IMG/VR virus record: IMGVR_UViG_3300022562_000741
Location: 1-27,105 of that record
Origin: a virus
Reading direction: 5' to 3' (one strand)
DNA: 27,105 nucleotides
The notes beneath the pieces were generated by a model. The model had not been told where the DNA came from. It made no database searches and saw nothing but the letters and a program-made list of their open reading frames with translations. Below are positions 8,511 through 14,654 of this stretch, piece after piece. The first letter of the stretch is position 1, and every line of letters begins with the position of its first letter. A program made the translations under genes and the position numbers.

Positions 8511-8794
8511 CCGACGCCTTCCTGATACTGCAGTCGGCCGAGGACATCGTCGAACACGGCGTCGGGCCCTGGGCCCTGGCCGCTATGGCGGTCGCCGTCG
8601 TCGTCCTGTTCGTCGCGTACAACCGGGTCGTCGCGGCACGCGTCCGCGACCTCAAGGCTGAACACGCGGCCGACAAAGTCTCATACGAGGCCCGGATCGA
8701 GAACTATCGCGTCCTGCTCGAACGGGCGGACCAGAAGATCGACAGGTTGCGGGGCCTGGCGGGAGTCCCCGAAAACGGCGAGCCCGAGGGGTAA
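8507..8794 (+). CDS. Second small membrane/coiled-coil protein, TTG start
   Basis: This 95-residue protein is read from TTG 8507, which overlaps the TGA of the upstream gene (TTGA). The start gives MTDAFLILQSAEDIVEH. An ATG at 8468 is possible but would overlap the upstream gene by 43 nt and add an Arg/Pro-rich, shadow-like stretch. A membrane helix (WALAAMAVAVVVLFVAYN) is followed by a coiled coil (VRDLKAEHAADKVSYEARIENYRVLLERADQKIDRL). Together with its upstream partner it could form a two-part inner-membrane complex for lysis; this is inference. Confidence 0.55.
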   Translation: MTDAFLILQSAEDIVEHGVGPWALAAMAVAVVVLFVAYNRVVAARVRDLKAEHAADKVSYEARIENYRVLLERADQKIDRLRGLAGVPENGEPEG

Positions 8795-8808
8795 CCCGCC
8801 CCTCGGGC
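8782..8808. terminator. Bidirectional hairpin terminator between convergent gene blocks
   Basis: The arms GCCCGAGGGG (8782-8791) and CCCCTCGGGC (8799-8808) are perfectly complementary over 10 bp with a 7-nt loop containing the plus-strand stop codon. The hairpin lies exactly where the rightward late block (ending 8794) meets the leftward early block (ending 8817). There is no strong U-run, so it may act as a hairpin-only or Rho-assisted terminator. Confidence 0.7.
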
Positions 8809-8816
8809 CCTGGCCG

Positions 8817-9065
8817 TCACGGGTTCGGCGGGGTTCGGTGTCGCTTGATCGTCCCGTCTTCGACCAGGTCGCGAAATAGCGTGTCCTCGGCCGCCCGGAT
8901 GATCGCGTCCCTCGTCGCCTGGGCGCATTGATCGAACCCGTCGAAGTACATCCGACGCTCGCGATCCGTATGCCAAAGTCGGGCTTCCTCTGATTCGAGG
9001 ATGATCGGGCGCAGGTAATCGAGGATCGTGTCGACGAACTCGGTGACGGGTGTTTTCTTCGGCAT
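8817..9065 (-). CDS. Small hypothetical protein, last gene of the early block
   Basis: This 82-residue protein starts MPKKTPVTEFVDTILDYLRP, with the start one base beyond the upstream stop (TGACATG). A longer reading starting at 9149 would overlap the upstream gene heavily and begins with unlikely sequence. It is mostly helical and charged (DGFDQCAQATRDAIIRAAEDTLFRDLVEDG). No known family; it ends at the convergent terminator. Confidence 0.55.
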   Translation of the reverse strand: MPKKTPVTEFVDTILDYLRPIILESEEARLWHTDRERRMYFDGFDQCAQATRDAIIRAAEDTLFRDLVEDGTIKRHRTPPNP

Positions 9066-9066
9066 G

Positions 9067-9534
9067 TCAGGCGGCCCTCTCGGCGCGAGTCTCTTGAACG
9101 TGTCGGAGTGTGCGGGCCAGGTCGGCGGCGATTCGTCCTGCCGGATCACCCGTGTCGATCCGGGCCCGGACGGCCTGGCAGGCGTGGATGACCGACGAGT
9201 GATCGGCGTATCCGAGCAAGTCGGCGACGCCTTCCAGGGTGTGACCCGAAAAGATCATCAGAAGCCAGGCCGCCGTGTGTCGGGCGTCGACGTACCGTCG
9301 TTTCCTCGACGACCCGGCCTCGACCTCGTCGATCGAACAGGCGAACTCGTCGGCGACCAGGGCGAGGACTTCGCCCGGCCGGATGCGGGCCTTCCTCGGC
9401 GAGTCGGCGAACTTCGGGTCGTGTTGCCCGAGGACGTACACCCGTTGCAGGAGAGGGATCAGACACTCGCGGTCACGCTTGCCGAGCCAGGGCGTCGCGG
9501 ACTCGATCAATTCGTCGGCATCTTGCGGAGTCAT
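9067..9534 (-). CDS. DnaA domain-IV-like DNA-binding protein
   Basis: This protein has 155 residues. Residues 55-125 match the DnaA C-terminal DNA-binding domain. They comprise a helix with VLALVADEF, the conserved basic region SSRKRRYVDARHTAAWLL (Arg/His at the DnaA-box-contacting helix) and the signature-like YADHSSVIHACQAV at 109-122. There is no AAA+ ATPase domain and no Walker A. Free-standing DnaA domain IV is known from some phages and bacterial paralogues; a DNA-binding role at an origin or promoter is expected. It begins ATGACTCC, like several other early genes, and sits in the same strand block as the replication initiator. Confidence 0.75.
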   Translation of the reverse strand: MTPQDADELIESATPWLGKRDRECLIPLLQRVYVLGQHDPKFADSPRKARIRPGEVLALVADEFACSIDEVEAGSSRKRRYVDARHTAAWLLMIFSGHTLEGVADLLGYADHSSVIHACQAVRARIDTGDPAGRIAADLARTLRHVQETRAERAA

Positions 9535-9570
9535 ATCGGGGGGGCTTTACCAGGTGAACGAATATCGCCG

Positions 9571-9858
9571 TCAGGAAGCGACGGCGCGAGAGGATGGTAC
9601 GGGCGGGAGCGTCGGACACTCGATGTCCGGGTGATACTTGAGGAAGGCGTCGAGTGACAGGCCGTCACGCTCGACCCCTGCCAGGTGATCGGCCGCAGGG
9701 AATCGGCGGGCCCGCACATCGGGGAATCCGATGTCGATGCCGATGTCCTTCGCCTGTAGGGTCGCCCGATATTGGGCCTGTGCGTCGTTCTTCGCGAAGT
9801 ACACGCCGCACCCGTCGAGCCTGGACGATCGGACGACGTACGCCTTGAGGTCGCTCAT
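9571..9858 (-). CDS. Small hypothetical protein
   Basis: This 95-residue protein starts MSDLKAYVVRSSRLDGCGVYFAKND, at an ATG that overlaps the upstream stop by 4 nt (ATGA). Earlier in-frame starts give Pro/Arg-rich shadow sequence. The N-terminal part looks like a short beta-strand/helix module (AYVVRSS, then DAQAQYRATLQA). The C-terminal part, with SLDAFLKYHPDIE, is compatible with a small folded domain. Function not recognised. Confidence 0.5.
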   Translation of the reverse strand: MSDLKAYVVRSSRLDGCGVYFAKNDAQAQYRATLQAKDIGIDIGFPDVRARRFPAADHLAGVERDGLSLDAFLKYHPDIECPTLPPVPSSRAVAS

Positions 9859-10268
9859 GATGTCCGGGCGACGGCGTCGCCGATCGGGTCCGGTTGGTTC
9901 GTGCGATGCCAGATAAGGCCCCGCGGGGTGACGGTCCAGGTCTGCGCCTGGCGGCCAGATACCCGGCACGTTCGGGATCGACCGGCCTCGACGAATCCGA
10001 TCTGGGCGAGGTCGTTCAGACGCTTTCGCACGGTGCCGGTCGGCGTCCTGTTCAGGTTGTCGAGTTCACCGGCCGTCGCCTTCGGGTTCTTGACGACGAG
10101 GCGCAGGGCCTCGCGCATCCTCTTTCCGACGGTCTTGACGACCTCGTCGGCCGCCTGGCCTGATGTCGAGGGGTCGCCGGTTCGGTGAAGGTGCCGCGGG
10201 TGCGGCTCGGGCATCGGGGACGGTTTCGGAGTCTCGGGGACTGGGCCCGAGAATAGATCAGGTTGCAT
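9855..10268 (-). CDS. Winged-helix DNA-binding protein
   Basis: This 137-residue protein starts MQPDLFSGPVPE and carries HRTGDPSTSGQAADEV. This DPxTSxxAA-type element is typical of small phage proteins that precede a winged helix. A predicted HTH core follows (LVVKNPKATAGELDNLNRTPTGTVRKRLNDLAQIGFVE), then a wing-like RTCRVSGRQAQTWTVT. It probably regulates early transcription; target unknown. The start codon is preceded two bases upstream by the GACTCCAC element, and the stop overlaps the next gene. Confidence 0.65.
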   Translation of the reverse strand: MQPDLFSGPVPETPKPSPMPEPHPRHLHRTGDPSTSGQAADEVVKTVGKRMREALRLVVKNPKATAGELDNLNRTPTGTVRKRLNDLAQIGFVEAGRSRTCRVSGRQAQTWTVTPRGLIWHRTNQPDPIGDAVARTS

Positions 10269-10584
10269 CGGTGGAGTCGGGTTCTGTTTCGGGGATTGCC
10301 AGGGCCTCGTCGAGTTCGAACTTGGCCCGTGACAGACCGTCGGCGTGACGTCGAACGCGTTCCTGGGCCCGTTCGATTGTGAACGCCCTCGCCTCGGCCC
10401 AGGTCGGGAAGTATGCGCCCCAGGGGCCGCGTTTCTCGGCCCAGGTCGGGACGTATCCTCGGCTCGGTTTCGACCGGTCGAAGTACACGCGGGTTTGGGT
10501 GACTTTCTTCAACGCGACCGGAGTGATCCTGTACGTCGAGTTCCGGTCGACCTGGAACCAGATCAGGGGTTTCGTGTCGCTCAT
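10258..10584 (-). CDS. Hypothetical protein with duplicated PTWAE motif
   Basis: This 108-residue protein starts MSDTKPLIWFQVDRNS, at an ATG overlapping the upstream stop by 4 nt. It contains TYRITPVALKKVTQTRVYFDR and then two PTWAE segments (GYVPTWAEKRGPWG, YFPTWAEARAF). The second is followed by a helical stretch and an acidic tail. The two PTWAE segments are encoded by nearly identical DNA around 10393-10415 and 10436-10456. It overlaps the downstream gene by 11 nt. No family recognised. Confidence 0.5.
   Translation of the reverse strand: MSDTKPLIWFQVDRNSTYRITPVALKKVTQTRVYFDRSKPSRGYVPTWAEKRGPWGAYFPTWAEARAFTIERAQERVRRHADGLSRAKFELDEALAIPETEPDSTDAT
10271..10278 (-). promoter_or_regulatory. 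GACTCCAC start-proximal element
   Basis: On the minus strand GACTCCAC lies 2 nt before the ATG of the winged-helix gene, in the context CCGACTCCACCGATG. The same string stands before the gene starting at 19591. Confidence 0.5.
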
Positions 10585-11156
10585 GACATGGCGACCCCTG
10601 ACGCGACTTGCCACATGAGCCACATCATGAGGGCGGTTCCCAGGTGCCAGATACCGTGAACCAGGTCGTACGCGTCTTTGAACGCCGGGCGCGACTTCCA
10701 GAAGTTCGATTCAGGCAACTCGCGCCAGGCGGCGATCGAGAGGAACCCGACCAGGAACAGGGCCGCGGTCATCCAGTCGGTCGAGAGGCCGATGCCGAGG
10801 ATGCCGGTGATCGCGAGGGCGGGCATGACCTTCGACGAGTCGACGCCTGGCCTCGGGGCGAAGTACGCGAGGACGATGCCGACCAGGACGCCCAGGACGA
10901 ACACGGTCGTCGCGAGGGCATCCGGTACGACCGGCATCCAGGCGAGCCCGGCCAGGGCCCCGAACGAGACGTACATGCCGCGTTCGTCTGCCAGTTGGGC
11001 GGCGATCGAATACCAGGCGTGAAAGGCGGCCGATCCGATCGCGAGCCCGATGAAGGCGAGCCCGACGACGATCGACACGAATGACCCCTGGGCGACGATG
11101 ATCGCGCCGGGGATCGCGTACGCGACGTTCGTCGCGACAGAGACGGGTGTTTTCAT
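10581..11156 (-). CDS. CREST-superfamily (alkaline ceramidase-like) seven-helix membrane hydrolase
   Basis: This 191-residue protein has about seven hydrophobic segments. The catalytic pattern of alkaline ceramidase and the CREST superfamily is complete: S42-x3-H46 (GSAAFH), then D57 in QLADERGMYVSF, and H167-x3-H171 (HGIWH) in the last helix. In human ACER3 the metal-site residues are S77, H81, D92, H217 and H221, as I recall. The S-to-H and H-to-D spacings of 4 and 11 are the same here. The N-terminal SVATNVAYAIPG also resembles the first ceramidase helix. The expected reaction is metal-dependent amide hydrolysis in a membrane lipid, but the substrate is not known. It overlaps neighbours on both sides by 4 nt, so it belongs to the early operon. 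A phage-borne member is unexpected to me. Confidence 0.7.
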   Translation of the reverse strand: MKTPVSVATNVAYAIPGAIIVAQGSFVSIVVGLAFIGLAIGSAAFHAWYSIAAQLADERGMYVSFGALAGLAWMPVVPDALATTVFVLGVLVGIVLAYFAPRPGVDSSKVMPALAITGILGIGLSTDWMTAALFLVGFLSIAAWRELPESNFWKSRPAFKDAYDLVHGIWHLGTALMMWLMWQVASGVAMS

Positions 11157-11347
11157 GTCAGTTCCGATTCGATTTGTTCGACGATCCGTTTCAGGCCGTC
11201 GAGGGTTGAGAAGTTCGAGCGTTCGGTGACGCCTCGGCGCACGACCTCGACGAACCCGCGGACGAACCGGGGCGCGTCAGACTCGGTCAGGCTCCGGCGT
11301 TGCCGTTCAGGTGTTTCGGATCGTCCGACGGGTCGGTTTCGAGGCAT
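11153..11347 (-). CDS. Small basic hypothetical protein
   Basis: This 64-residue protein is read from ATG 11347. Its N-terminus overlaps the upstream gene by 41 nt, so the true start may lie further in, though no other ATG is available. The C-terminal part (APRFVRGFVEVVRRGVTERSNFSTLDGLKRIVEQIESELT) has the amphipathic look of a small helical domain. It stops in a 4-nt overlap with the ceramidase-like gene. Function unknown. Confidence 0.4.
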   Translation of the reverse strand: MPRNRPVGRSETPERQRRSLTESDAPRFVRGFVEVVRRGVTERSNFSTLDGLKRIVEQIESELT

Positions 11348-11564
11348 CTTCGAGTCGTTTCGACATCTTGAGGCAGGTCGCCAGGATGAACACGACACCG
11401 ACGAACAGGCCGATCGGCCAGAGTACGATCGTCGGGACGGCGAGCCAGGCAGACCCGCGGGGGATCTTCGATACCTTCGACGCGACCAGGTACGCGAGGT
11501 CGACGAACACGCCGACGGCGAGCCAGGCCGCGAGCCAGAAGATCCAGGGGTTGAGGTCAGTCAT
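11307..11564 (-). CDS. Small two-helix membrane protein
   Basis: This 85-residue protein starts MTDLNPWIFW. It has two long hydrophobic helices (WIFWLAAWLAVGVFVDLAYLV and AWLAVPTIVLWPIGLFVGVVF) joined by a short polar loop, with a basic C-terminal tail (KMSKRLEDASKPTRR). The chosen start overlaps the upstream gene by 8 nt. It lies one gene before the ceramidase-like protein, so it could be its partner in the membrane; there is no direct evidence. Confidence 0.55.
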   Translation of the reverse strand: MTDLNPWIFWLAAWLAVGVFVDLAYLVASKVSKIPRGSAWLAVPTIVLWPIGLFVGVVFILATCLKMSKRLEDASKPTRRTIRNT

Positions 11565-11787
11565 CGGTTCCCAGGTTGAACGCCCGGAGTATGTCGCGGA
11601 CATGGCGACGCAACCGGAACGCGGAGTACGGCAGGCGTCGGAGCCACATGCCCCGAAGGCTGACGATGTTCGCCTGCCAGGTGACGAGGTTGTTCGAGGC
11701 GCGGGTGAACGCGTCGCGGGTGATCTGGACGGTATTCGTCATCCGATCAACGGCGTCCCGAGCCCGGAGAATGTCTTCGGCGGTCAT
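11557..11787 (-). CDS. Small helical hypothetical protein
   Basis: This 76-residue protein is predicted almost wholly helical (MTAEDILRARDAVDRMTNTVQ ...) with a basic C-terminal half (GMWLRRLPYSAFRLRRHVRDILRAF). It overlaps its upstream neighbour by 4 nt. No recognisable family. Confidence 0.5.
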   Translation of the reverse strand: MTAEDILRARDAVDRMTNTVQITRDAFTRASNNLVTWQANIVSLRGMWLRRLPYSAFRLRRHVRDILRAFNLGTDD

Positions 11788-12041
11788 CGTGTCTTCTGGT
11801 CGAGTTCGAGTAACAGGGCCTCGGATACCCCGAACGCCGTCGCGAGCCCGAAGGCCCGCAGGCCGGTCAGGGGTTCGCGGCCCGAGAGGATGTCACGGAT
11901 CAGGTCGACCGGCAGGCCCGAGGCGTGCGATACCTGGGCGACGGTCATGTCGAGCGTCTTCATTTCGGCCTCGACGTACTGGGCGAACCTCGGGGTCCGG
12001 TTCGCGACCTGGGCGATCGGGGATCGTTCGAATCGTCTCAT
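11784..12041 (-). CDS. XRE/HigA-type helix-turn-helix regulator
   Basis: This protein has 85 residues. Residues 27-80 form a Cro/CI-type HTH: MTVAQVSHASGLPVDLIRDIL, then SGREPLTGLRAFGLATAFGVS. The LSGREPLTGLRAFGLA arrangement is like that of HigA-type antitoxins, but no HigB-like toxin is visible next to it, so it is more likely a phage regulator. A basic N-terminal arm (MRRFERS) precedes the domain. It overlaps both neighbours by 4 nt. Confidence 0.7.
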   Translation of the reverse strand: MRRFERSPIAQVANRTPRFAQYVEAEMKTLDMTVAQVSHASGLPVDLIRDILSGREPLTGLRAFGLATAFGVSEALLLELDQKTR

Positions 12042-12343
12042 GTGAACGCCTCGTCGGAAGGTTCAGCGTCTCGGGTCAGTTCCTCGATCAGTTTCTCGCC
12101 CTTCAAGGTCGGGAAGTACCCGGACCCGCAAGGGCGACACTCGCAATCGACGGCGGGCATGAAGACGAACAGGCCCTCGGTCCTCATGGCCTGGAACTCG
12201 CGACGGGCGACGGCGACGCTGACGCCCGCGTGTTCGGCGATCCGGGCATACCTCGGCCAGATGATGTCGCCGAAACAATGCGGTTTCGTGTTCAGATACC
12301 AGAGGGCGACCAGGAGTCGGTCGCGTACGGTGGATTCGCTCAT
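12038..12343 (-). CDS. Winged-helix protein with Cys cluster
   Basis: This 101-residue protein starts MSESTVRDRLLVALWYLN. A helix-turn-helix (YARIAEHAGVSVAVARREFQAMRTEGLFVF) is followed by a CECRPCG element that might bind metal, then a helical end (GEKLIEELTRD). Longer in-frame readings run through shadow sequence of the upstream gene. Its first codons (ATGAGCGAATCCACC) mirror those of the upstream PAPS-reductase gene (ATGAGCGAGTCCACA). It is likely a regulator. Confidence 0.55.
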   Translation of the reverse strand: MSESTVRDRLLVALWYLNTKPHCFGDIIWPRYARIAEHAGVSVAVARREFQAMRTEGLFVFMPAVDCECRPCGSGYFPTLKGEKLIEELTRDAEPSDEAFT

Positions 12344-12353
12344 TTTGCTCTCT

Positions 12354-13133
12354 TTATCGGTGACAGAAGACGCCGCATGAAGTGTGAACCGTGTTGGCCG
12401 AGTACATTTCGACACTATCGAAAAGTGTCTGGCGGGACTCGTCAAGAAAGGCCCGCATGTGGGGGATGCCGTCTCGGATTGCGTACCGTTCCTCGCGGAT
12501 GTCCTGAACGGCATCCTCAAGGTCGGCGACCGAATACGCCTCGCCGGGTGCCAGGTGAGCCATAGCGGCGTATTCCCGTTTCGACTTGAAGAAACATCCG
12601 ATGCAACCGCCCCTCTGCATGTACGGCGGGAACGAGGGGCGCAGGCCCCACCGATCCAGAAGACGAAGGCATTCGTTTCGGTTGATGCCTGCGTTCAGGA
12701 GAGGGTACGAGTATTCGACGAATGGCAAGAGCCCGTGATTTCCGACCCTGTCACCCTCGTCGGAGTTGAGTCCGATCATGAGTTCGCATCCGTCGTCGGC
12801 GTACTGTCGCAAGAACCGGTCGATAGGCTCGATCTTGAACATCCTCGTACAGAACCGGGCTCGGAACGACGGGACGAACTTGTTCGCCTTGATGTAATCC
12901 TGCAACCGTTCACCGTCCCTGTCGACCCGGATGACCCTGAACTCGGGTCCGTGCAATTCGCGCAGACGTTCCTCGACGAAGTCGATTCGCTCGTACATAG
13001 CGGCGTGTTCCCACCCCGTATCCGCGAAGATCGGAACGGCAACCGAACCGTATAGCATAGCCATTGTCGTAGACTCGACGCCGCCCGAGAACGCAATAAA
13101 TCGTCGCCGGGTGTTCGGTGTGGACTCGCTCAT
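12354..13133 (-). CDS. PAPS-reductase-family (PP-loop) enzyme
   Basis: This protein has 259 residues. It carries the PP-loop SGGVEST (16-22), the FADTG element (36-40) and the PAPS-reductase-type RARFCTRMFKIEPI around C95. It also has C177-x2-C180 (GCIGC) and a C-terminal SCGVFCHR. Family enzymes form an adenylated or sulfo-transfer intermediate. Phage members are common, and roles in sulfate reduction, DNA phosphorothioation (DndC-like) or nucleobase modification have been discussed. No DndA/B/D/E or other modification partner is visible here, so the substrate is open. The upstream gap holds a GAATCCACAC element; the gene ends 10 nt before the winged-helix gene. Confidence 0.8.
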   Translation of the reverse strand: MSESTPNTRRRFIAFSGGVESTTMAMLYGSVAVPIFADTGWEHAAMYERIDFVEERLRELHGPEFRVIRVDRDGERLQDYIKANKFVPSFRARFCTRMFKIEPIDRFLRQYADDGCELMIGLNSDEGDRVGNHGLLPFVEYSYPLLNAGINRNECLRLLDRWGLRPSFPPYMQRGGCIGCFFKSKREYAAMAHLAPGEAYSVADLEDAVQDIREERYAIRDGIPHMRAFLDESRQTLFDSVEMYSANTVHTSCGVFCHR

Positions 13134-13142
13134 TTTGGTCGT

Positions 13143-13150
13143 GTGGATTC
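13143..13150 (-). promoter_or_regulatory. GAATCCAC variant of the start-proximal element
   Basis: The element lies 9 nt before the PAPS-reductase ATG, in a context (CCACACGACC-AAA-ATG) almost identical to that before the gene starting at 13732. A second copy (GAGTCCACACC) lies just inside the coding region. Confidence 0.45.
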
Positions 13151-13192
13151 GCAGGGCGGCCCGAGACGAACGCGGGCCTCTTGCCCGGCAGG

Positions 13193-13732
13193 TTATGATT
13201 CGGAAATCTGGCGTTCGTCCTGGGGCGATTCTGGGACTCGTACGGTCGGAACGTCCGTCACGCCGACGCGGACCTTCGCCGAGTGTCGGATGTGAAACTC
13301 GTCATGGCGCTCGGTGACATGCGTGAAGGCGTTCGCCTCGATGATCGCCTCGCCGATGATACGGGCGAGTTCGGCCCTGACGTACGAGGGATGCGCGTCC
13401 AGGTTGAGGACGGTCCAGGCGACGAAGGTTTCGAGTCGGATCGTCGACGGAACCTCGACGCCCGTCCGGGCCAGAGAGTCAACGTCCGCGGCCAGGTCGA
13501 CGAGGTCGTCGCGGATCGCCTGGCCCCGCTTCTTGCCCGCATGTGCCCGGATCATCGAGGCGGCGACCCGAATGCCCTGGTTGAATCCTCTATCGCACTC
13601 GCGGCCGATCCGGTCCAGGTGATCGGACTCGGGTATCAGGACGACGTCGTCGAGTTCTCGGGCCGGGATCAGGCGGCCGTCGTTGATCGAATAGAGGTCG
13701 TCGGTGTGGGGTGTCGTTGTGAAACGTCTCAT
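13193..13732 (-). CDS. Hypothetical early protein
   Basis: This 179-residue protein starts MRRFTTTPHTDDLYSINDGRLI. The N-terminal part has alternating polar beta sequence (ELDDVVLIPESDHLD). A long helical region follows (GFNQGIRVAASMIRAHAGKKRGQAIRDDLVD), then a further helix pair. A terminal segment (HIRHSAKVRVGVTDVPTVRVP) completes it. No catalytic motif that I recognise. The ATG overlaps the upstream stop by 4 nt, yet a GACCCCACAC element lies just upstream inside the preceding gene. Confidence 0.55.
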   Translation of the reverse strand: MRRFTTTPHTDDLYSINDGRLIPARELDDVVLIPESDHLDRIGRECDRGFNQGIRVAASMIRAHAGKKRGQAIRDDLVDLAADVDSLARTGVEVPSTIRLETFVAWTVLNLDAHPSYVRAELARIIGEAIIEANAFTHVTERHDEFHIRHSAKVRVGVTDVPTVRVPESPQDERQISES

Positions 13733-14085
13733 TTCGGTCGTGTGGGGTCGTGAGACGGCCCAGGATCGCGCCGGGCGTCCTGGCCCTTATGATACCATTC
13801 CAGAAACGCCCGTGCATCCTGGGCGAATGTCGGGCCCGATACGGCCTCGTCGATGACCTTCAACCGGCCCGCGACGACGGCGACGGCCGCGAGGATGACC
13901 TGCAGGACTTCGTCGAGGTCCGGTTGATACAGGGTGTCCAGGTACTCGACGATCGACTCGGCGAACTTCACCTGGCGGTCGCGCCGACGGTAAGCCCAGT
14001 CCGAGGGTTCGTTCGGGTCGAAGGGATCGAGTCGGTCGATGATCCAGGCGACGTCGGACGCCGAGAGGTTCAGTTCGATTCGCAT
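13729..14085 (-). CDS. Hypothetical early protein
   Basis: This 118-residue protein starts MRIELNLSASDVAWIIDRLDPFD and is mostly helical. Its central hydrophobic segment (LDEVLQVILAAVAVVAGRLKVID) is probably a buried helix rather than a membrane span. The Arg/Pro/Asp-rich tail looks unstructured. The start follows the upstream stop by one base (TGACATG). Function unknown. Confidence 0.55.
   Translation of the reverse strand: MRIELNLSASDVAWIIDRLDPFDPNEPSDWAYRRRDRQVKFAESIVEYLDTLYQPDLDEVLQVILAAVAVVAGRLKVIDEAVSGPTFAQDARAFLEWYHKGQDARRDPGPSHDPTRPK
13742..13749 (-). promoter_or_regulatory. GACCCCAC variant of the start-proximal element
   Basis: It lies 9 nt before ATG 13732, in the context CCCCACACGACCGAAATG. 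The second half (CACACGACC) is shared with the element at 13143-13150. Here the element falls inside the end of the preceding gene. Confidence 0.4.
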
Positions 14086-14086
14086 G

Positions 14087-14185
14087 TCAGGGCACCGGTA
14101 TATCGGTCGGCCATTTCCACCAGGGCAGGAAAGTCCACCAGAGGGCAGACACGAAGAAAGGCACGCCGCAGATGAAGTCGATCAT
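14087..14185 (-). CDS. 32-residue Trp-rich membrane microprotein
   Basis: This short ORF fills exactly the gap between two early genes. Its ATG lies one base after the upstream stop, and its own stop lies one base before the next ATG, the same TGACATG junction used elsewhere in this block. The product (MIDFICGVPFFVSALW, then WTFLPWWKWPTDIPVP) is a single hydrophobic helix with five Trp, four of them in WW pairs, and a polar, Pro-rich end. The exact fit between neighbours makes it a likely real gene. Function unknown; it may act in the membrane. Confidence 0.6.
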   Translation of the reverse strand: MIDFICGVPFFVSALWWTFLPWWKWPTDIPVP

Positions 14186-14186
14186 G

Positions 14187-14654
14187 TCAGTCCCCGGCGA
14201 GCCTGTCGAATGACGACTGGGCGAGTTCGACCATTTCGTCGGCGAGGGTATGCGGAATCACGACCCGGCCCCACCAGGCCGCCGACCCGTAAACCTGTTC
14301 GGCGAGGTACATGCCGAGGTCGTACACCTGGGCGTCGTCTATCTGGTGGCCCCGGATGACGACGTCGATGCGGTCGGTCCAGAGGGGCCCCGTCGACGGA
14401 TCGTCCTGCTCGAAGTAGAACCGGACGACCTGGCGGAACTCGGTCATCGGGGCGACCTCGATTCGCTCGACGTCGCTGACCCGATCGGCGTTGACGGTCA
14501 TGCGCCCCCAGGGGTAATCGACGACGTATGTCTCGTCGGTGAATCCGGGGCCGATGTGAACGACGTCGTTCACGCCGACGGCGTACTTGATTCGGTGATC
14601 GACCAGGATCGAGGCGATCTGGTCGCGGGCGGGTGTCAGTCTTTCGGGAGCCAT
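14187..14654 (-). CDS. Hypothetical early protein
   Basis: This 155-residue protein starts MAPERLTPARDQIASILVDHRI, with a 19-nt overlap with the replication gene. The middle part is beta-rich (YAVGVNDVVHIGPGFTDETYVVDY; VERIEVAPMTEFRQVVRFYFEQDD). The C-terminal part (YDLGMYLAEQVYGSAAWWGRVVIPHTLADEM) looks helical. No recognised motif. Longer readings run antiparallel through unlikely Arg-rich sequence. Confidence 0.55.
   Translation of the reverse strand: MAPERLTPARDQIASILVDHRIKYAVGVNDVVHIGPGFTDETYVVDYPWGRMTVNADRVSDVERIEVAPMTEFRQVVRFYFEQDDPSTGPLWTDRIDVVIRGHQIDDAQVYDLGMYLAEQVYGSAAWWGRVVIPHTLADEMVELAQSSFDRLAGD

Noticed and set aside
11784-12041. Toxin-antitoxin system based on the HigA-like HTH protein
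   Set aside because: No HigB-like or other toxin fold is visible among the neighbouring small genes; the protein is better read as a phage regulator.
13158-13178. GGCCCG/CGGGCC hairpin between the genes at 13133 and 13193
   Set aside because: Only a 6-bp stem with a 9-nt loop and no U-run; common by chance at this base composition.
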